Assembly: GCA_905216195.1 (NCBI GenBank)
Contig: CAJMSX010000051.1
Coordinates: 1-26,120 of the forward strand
Direction: 5' to 3'
DNA: 26,120 bases
From: an uncultured bacterium
Lineage (GTDB): Bacteria > Bacteroidota > Bacteroidia > Bacteroidales > Marinifilaceae
Under the pieces are notes generated by a model that ran no database searches, was not told where the DNA came from, and was given only the letters and a program-made list of their open reading frames with translations. Made by a program: the position numbers and the translations under genes. This document shows, piece after piece, positions 22,405-26,120 of the stretch. The stretch's first letter is position 1; every line of letters starts with the position of its first letter.

Positions 22405-24681
22405 ATGAAGAAATTGATTTATATTCTACGCGATTTATTCCGGTGTAAAGGAAGTAGTTTCACCAAGATCGTTTCCCTGGCCATCGGTTTGGCAGTCGGA
22501 ATTCTTGCTTTCAGTTATTGCGCCTTCGAAACGGACTACGATAATTTCCATGCGCATGCGGACCGGATATACCGGATAGGAGGTACGGAAGGAGAAACGG
22601 ATTTTCCGCTCACCCTCATAGAGGAGGCGGCCCGGCAGATTCCGGAGATAGAAGAGGTAAGCAGTATAGGGAAAAACATCTATCCCAATTACCGATACGG
22701 GGACAAAGTGTTCCAGGGAGGCGACGCTCTCCGGGCGGACACTTCGTTTTTCCGTTTGTTCTCCTACCGGCTTTTATCGGGAGATCCCCGGGATTTGCAA
22801 TATCCGGACAAATTCTTTATATCCGATAAGGCGGCCCGTATTATTTTCGGAGAGGAAAATCCCCTGGGAAAAGAAGTAAAGTTCGGCGACCGGTCGATCA
22901 CCGTAGCCGGCGTATTCGAGAGTTTTCCCCGGAACAGTCACCTGATGAATATATATGCCCTCCATCCGCTGGCAGAAATCGCCGGTGAACCAGGGAGCGG
23001 TCTGTGGGCTTATTCCGGATACATCCGCCTGAGTCCGGGAACCGATCCGGAGGCCGTAGCCCGGAAAATACAAAGGATAGCCGCTCCTTATCTGTCGAAA
23101 GTAGTACATCCTTACACCCTTACCTTACAGCCGTTACGGGATCTGCACCTGAAATACGGATGGGGATATTCCTACCTGTTTCTGGTCGGTGTGATGGGCT
23201 TTATCATCGTGTTGATATCGGCTCTCAATTACATTCTGATTTCCCTTTCCTCCCTCTTACAAAAAACCAAAGAAATCGGAATTCATAAAATCAACGGTGC
23301 CAGTTCGGCCAATATTTTTACCAGGTTTTTTACCGAGACACTCCTCCTGACTTTTATGGCCGGACTGCTGGCTCTAGGGGCATTAATCGCTTTCAAACCT
23401 TTTTTCGAAAACATCATGTACAACGAGTATGCCAGTTTGTTCAATACCCGGGTCCTGATCGTTCTTGCTTTCTTCCTTCTTTTTATGATTATCCTGACGG
23501 GACTTTTACCCGCCCGGCTCTTCGCATCCATCCCCGTCCTGCAAATATTCCGGAAGGTATCGCAGGGCCGCCGCTCCTGGAAATACGGGTTGCTGTGGGT
23601 CCAGTTTTTCTCGGCCTGCCTGCTATTGACGCTTCTTTTGATTTTCGACGGGCAATACCGCATGATGATGAATAAAAATCTGGGGTACGAAATGAAAAAT
23701 CTTTATTACATCGAACTTGCCTGCGGTTCCCCCTACCCCTCTTTGGCCTCGGTCAAGGAGGAAGTAAAACGTTTTCCGTTCGTTTCTGACGTATCCTTTA
23801 CCAGCAGTATTCCCCTTTGGGCCCCCTGGGGAACCGTATACGATCTGAACGGTCAGGGGCTATTCGAAAGCTGTGTTATCTACAGCGATGAAGATTTTTT
23901 CTCCACTTTAAAAATTCCTTTGCTGGAAGGAGACTCGGTTTCTTTTACAGGAGGGGCAAATAAAGCCTGGGTAAACGAAAAATTCCGTGATAAGCTGGGC
24001 ATTACCGGTACACCGGAAACCGGAGTGAAATTGGGAAAACGTTCCCTTTCCCTCTGCGGTACCTGCCGGAATTTTCATGTTCTTTCCCTTTACGTGAATC
24101 AGCAGCCGGTAACCGTTCTCGGCTTGCAGGAACCGGATACGAACCGTAACTATTACCTGCTGATCCGAATGGAAAATGCCAAACGCACACAAATGCGGGA
24201 ACTCCTGGACCAAGTATGCCAGGTCAGCAACCAACCCAATCTTCGCCTCGCCTATTACCCTTACACCTACCAAGCCGGCTACCAAAGCGACAAAGACATG
24301 TGTACGACCGTCGGGCTCTTTTCCTGCTTAGCTATCGTCGTGGCCATATTGGGGCTGTTCGGATTTACGGGCGACGAAATATCCCGGCGAACCAAAGAAA
24401 TCGCCGTTCGCAAAGTAAACGGAGCCTCCGTCTTATCCATCACCTTACTTTTATTGCGTAACATCAGCCTACTGGCTTTGCTCGCCATACCTTTTGCTTT
24501 AACGGGAGCCTATTTTATCGGAAGCTTCTGGCTAGAGGAATTCGCCTTTCAATTACCGCTGGGCGTAGGGATATTTTTAGGAGGAGCCGCCACCACCTTT
24601 GCCATTATCCTTTTCACCGTTCTTCTCAAAAGCCGGAAAGGTATACACGCCCGGCCGGCCGAAACCCTGAAAAGCGAATAA
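22405..24681 (+). CDS. ABC transporter permease, MacB/FtsX-like, duplicated 8-TM form (permease J2)
   Basis: A 758-residue permease, near-copy of J1 along its full length, including identical runs such as the FFENIMYNEYASLFNTRVLIV area. TM1 about 20-40; MacB-type periplasmic domain; KEIGIHKINGAS at about 289-300; TM3-TM5; second periplasmic domain; TM6-TM8 with KEIAVRKVNGAS; end RPAETLKSE. By eye the second periplasmic domain differs more from J1 than the membrane parts do, which suggests that this domain determines specificity. The ATG at 22405 is unambiguous (MKKLIYILRDLFRCKG). It is followed by a 167-bp gap to K, which has its own -7 box. The ATP-binding partner is not in the window. Confidence 0.9.
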   Translation: MKKLIYILRDLFRCKGSSFTKIVSLAIGLAVGILAFSYCAFETDYDNFHAHADRIYRIGGTEGETDFPLTLIEEAARQIPEIEEVSSIGKNIYPNYRYGDKVFQGGDALRADTSFFRLFSYRLLSGDPRDLQYPDKFFISDKAARIIFGEENPLGKEVKFGDRSITVAGVFESFPRNSHLMNIYALHPLAEIAGEPGSGLWAYSGYIRLSPGTDPEAVARKIQRIAAPYLSKVVHPYTLTLQPLRDLHLKYGWGYSYLFLVGVMGFIIVLISALNYILISLSSLLQKTKEIGIHKINGASSANIFTRFFTETLLLTFMAGLLALGALIAFKPFFENIMYNEYASLFNTRVLIVLAFFLLFMIILTGLLPARLFASIPVLQIFRKVSQGRRSWKYGLLWVQFFSACLLLTLLLIFDGQYRMMMNKNLGYEMKNLYYIELACGSPYPSLASVKEEVKRFPFVSDVSFTSSIPLWAPWGTVYDLNGQGLFESCVIYSDEDFFSTLKIPLLEGDSVSFTGGANKAWVNEKFRDKLGITGTPETGVKLGKRSLSLCGTCRNFHVLSLYVNQQPVTVLGLQEPDTNRNYYLLIRMENAKRTQMRELLDQVCQVSNQPNLRLAYYPYTYQAGYQSDKDMCTTVGLFSCLAIVVAILGLFGFTGDEISRRTKEIAVRKVNGASVLSITLLLLRNISLLALLAIPFALTGAYFIGSFWLEEFAFQLPLGVGIFLGGAATTFAIILFTVLLKSRKGIHARPAETLKSE

Positions 24682-24819
24682 GCCTTATTGGCGGGGCCCG
24701 GTTTCCAGATAGCGGAGTTGTTTTTCCAATACCGGATTCCCTCCTTTCCCATACCGACCCGCGGATCTTCCTGGTTTCACTTTAAATAAACAACAGCCCC
24801 GAAAAATAGAAATTTTTAT

Positions 24820-24827
24820 TAATTTTG
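24820..24827 (+). promoter_or_regulatory. Candidate Bacteroidota -7 box for gene K
   Basis: TAATTTTG matches TAnnTTTG exactly. It lies 22 bp before the ATG at 24849 and overlaps the TTG at 24825 that would be an alternative start, which argues for the ATG. A 6-bp inverted repeat (AAAAAT/ATTTTT, 24802-24817) lies just upstream. No -33 TTTG is visible. Confidence 0.45.
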
Positions 24828-24848
24828 AATCAGTTAAACACAAAGAAT

Positions 24849-25568
24849 ATGGGCTTTCTATTTCCCTTTAAAAGCATGCCGGGTTCTTTTAAAAAATGGC
24901 AAATGAAGGACTATCTCCGGCAATTATCCATCGTTATCGCCGGTATAGTCATCACTTTCGTAGCCAGTGACGCCATCTCTGCACATACCAAACAAAAAGA
25001 AGTAAACCAAATTACCGGGATGGTCAGGGATGAGTTAAGCGACAATCTGGAGTCCTTGCACTTTCTCCAGAAACGGCTGAAACTCGAACATCAGCTTTTC
25101 AGTTTGATCCGGAAGCATATTCAGGATTTTAACAAACTTTCTCCGGATACGCTGGCCAAATATACTTCTCTACCCGGCAACGATTATACTTATATCTTCA
25201 AAACCCAGTCGTTCGACGTACTCAAAAATTCCAATATCATTCCGCATATTAAAAACAAGCTCTTTCTGCGCAGTCTTTTTTCCTGCTATAATTCCCTGGA
25301 ACTTGCTCAAACTTGGATTAACACTTATTACCAGAGCAAAACCCAAACCACCGAGAAATGGCTGTCTACCCTCGAGCTCCCCGACAATCAGAAGTTATAT
25401 GCAAGCGATGAAACTTTTATCGACCTGGATTTTTATTGGAAAGCCATACTGCAAAATAACCATACCCGTAATTTCTACCTGAATGCCCCCTCTTATATCG
25501 AAACGGTCCTCAATACCTGCCGGAAGACGGAAGAGCTGCTCAGGCAAACCCTGCAAAACTTCCCTTAA
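24849..25568 (+). CDS. Uncharacterised single-pass membrane protein
   Basis: I do not recognise this gene with certainty. It encodes about 239 residues from the ATG at 24849. A short basic cytoplasmic N-terminus (FKKWQMKDYLRQ) leads into one hydrophobic segment at about 23-43 (LSIVIAGIVITFVASDAIS), followed by a charged, mostly helical domain of about 195 residues without cysteine-rich or catalytic motifs. The layout, one N-terminal TM plus a helical periplasmic domain starting with KQKEVNQITGMVRDEL, recalls the Bacteroidota DUF6090 type of protein; this is a resemblance only. An in-frame TTG at 24825 is possible but overlaps a -7 promoter box. It follows J2 by 167 bp and may be a separate transcription unit. 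A role with the neighbouring permeases is possible but unsupported. Confidence 0.65.
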   Translation: MGFLFPFKSMPGSFKKWQMKDYLRQLSIVIAGIVITFVASDAISAHTKQKEVNQITGMVRDELSDNLESLHFLQKRLKLEHQLFSLIRKHIQDFNKLSPDTLAKYTSLPGNDYTYIFKTQSFDVLKNSNIIPHIKNKLFLRSLFSCYNSLELAQTWINTYYQSKTQTTEKWLSTLELPDNQKLYASDETFIDLDFYWKAILQNNHTRNFYLNAPSYIETVLNTCRKTEELLRQTLQNFP

Positions 25569-25628
25569 TTCCTATTCTTTATAAAACAGCTAAAAAATTC
25601 CGGCCTTTCTCCGGATTCAGGAGGGGGG

Positions 25629-25647
25629 ATCGGTTTTGCCTACCGAT
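25629..25647. repeat. Short hairpin downstream of gene K
   Basis: ATCGGT at 25629-25634 and ACCGAT at 25642-25647 form a perfect 6-bp stem with a 7-nt loop. It lies 61 bp after the stop of K, without a U-tract. The 267-bp gap around it, before the sigma factor gene, otherwise holds an 11-bp direct repeat (AACAGCTAAAA at 25585-25595 and 25683-25693) and AT-rich sequence. It may help end transcription of K. Confidence 0.35.
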
Positions 25648-25835
25648 GGAAGTCCCGGCCATCCGTTTACTCTCTTTTCAGGAACAGCTAAAATGCGGTA
25701 TTAAAAAGAAAATAAATATAAAATTCAAGTAAAACAACCAAATAGAAGGCTCTTTTATTTTTTTACTGAGATTCTATTCCCATTTTTACGTAGGAAATTC
25801 CGCTTCGACCCGTCTAACATGTGAATGCGTGAGTT

Positions 25836-26120
25836 ATGTGTGATCAGGAACATATCCGACAAGCCCTAAATGGCCGGCAGGAGGCTTTTCGTATTCTGGT
25901 GAAAAAATACCAGGATATGATTTTTCGTACGGCCGTCGGTTTCGTTCACAACCGGGAGGATGCCGAAGATATTACTCAGGAAACATTTCTGTGTGCCTTC
26001 CGTTCCCTGAAAAAATTCCGGGGAGAAGCCGAGTTTTCTACCTGGCTGTATCGCATAGCGATCAATATCAGTTTGGACCATTCCGCCAGAAAACGCAAAA
26101 GAAATCTTTTTCTGGAAACC
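25836..26120 (+). CDS. ECF-type RNA polymerase sigma-70 factor, N-terminal part only
   Basis: The frame from the ATG at 25836 is open for 95 codons to the window edge. It shows sigma region 2: KYQDMIFRTAVGFVHNREDAEDITQETFLCAFRSL (the DAEDITQETF core) and FRGEAEFSTWLYRIAINISLD, which is the region 2.3/2.4 segment that melts and reads the -10 element. The basic linker ARKRKRN follows, so region 4 would lie just beyond the edge. ECF factors direct RNA polymerase to small regulons, usually held by an anti-sigma protein encoded downstream; in Bacteroidota these are often linked to TonB receptors or stress. Alternative upstream starts are closed by TGA stops or out of frame. Its relation to the permeases is unknown. 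Confidence 0.9.
   Translation, partial: MCDQEHIRQALNGRQEAFRILVKKYQDMIFRTAVGFVHNREDAEDITQETFLCAFRSLKKFRGEAEFSTWLYRIAINISLDHSARKRKRNLFLET

Noticed and set aside
1..26120. tRNA, rRNA, CRISPR array, insertion sequence or integrase
   Set aside because: No cloverleaf-like, repeat-spacer, transposase or recombinase sequence was seen; nearly all DNA is accounted for by the listed genes.

Overview
The window looks like chromosomal DNA of a Bacteroidota bacterium, most likely a gut member of the Bacteroidales. The protein families (Bacteroidota-type MacB/FtsX-like permeases ending in NPVxxLKxE, a DPP-IV-like S9 peptidase, a TPR/HTH membrane regulator) and several exact matches to the Bacteroidota -7 promoter box (TAnnTTTG) support this. 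A family such as Odoribacteraceae is possible but is only a guess from general style. No rRNA, tRNA, CRISPR array, insertion sequence or phage gene was seen.

The dominant feature is an array of eight genes (A, B, D, E, G, H on the minus strand; J1, J2 on the plus strand). Each encodes a permease of about 757-779 residues with a duplicated 4+4 transmembrane layout: TM1, large periplasmic domain, TM2-4, TM5, second periplasmic domain, TM6-8. They fall into A/D/E, B/J1/J2, and two singletons, G and H. No ATP-binding subunit is encoded anywhere in the 26 kb, although such permeases are expected to work with a separate ABC ATPase.

Layout: on the minus strand, reading right to left from 18261, are H, G, an S41 peptidase (F), E, D, an M28 metallopeptidase (C), B, A, and the 5' part of an S9 prolyl-oligopeptidase-family gene that runs off the left edge. 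Short gaps suggest one or a few operons. B (234 bp gap) and the S9 gene (own -7 box) probably have internal promoters. On the plus strand, reading left to right from 18678, are a lipoprotein/TPR/single-TM/HTH regulator (I), J1, J2, an uncharacterised single-TM protein (K), and the 5' part of an ECF sigma factor at the right edge.

Working model (inference): the locus is an expanded set of ABC permeases for the cell envelope, interleaved with three exported peptidases of unrelated clans and placed beside a membrane-tethered regulator. It would suit peptide or lipoprotein handling or resistance to envelope-active peptides. Two intergenic regions, upstream of B and between H and I, each carry a pair of TGTCTAA heptamers exactly 22 bp apart, which suggests a shared DNA-binding regulator. 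Other unexplained regulatory-looking structures are a 10-bp-stem hairpin between D and C, GTGTCCTGA repeats around the J1 promoter, and inverted repeats upstream of B and J2.
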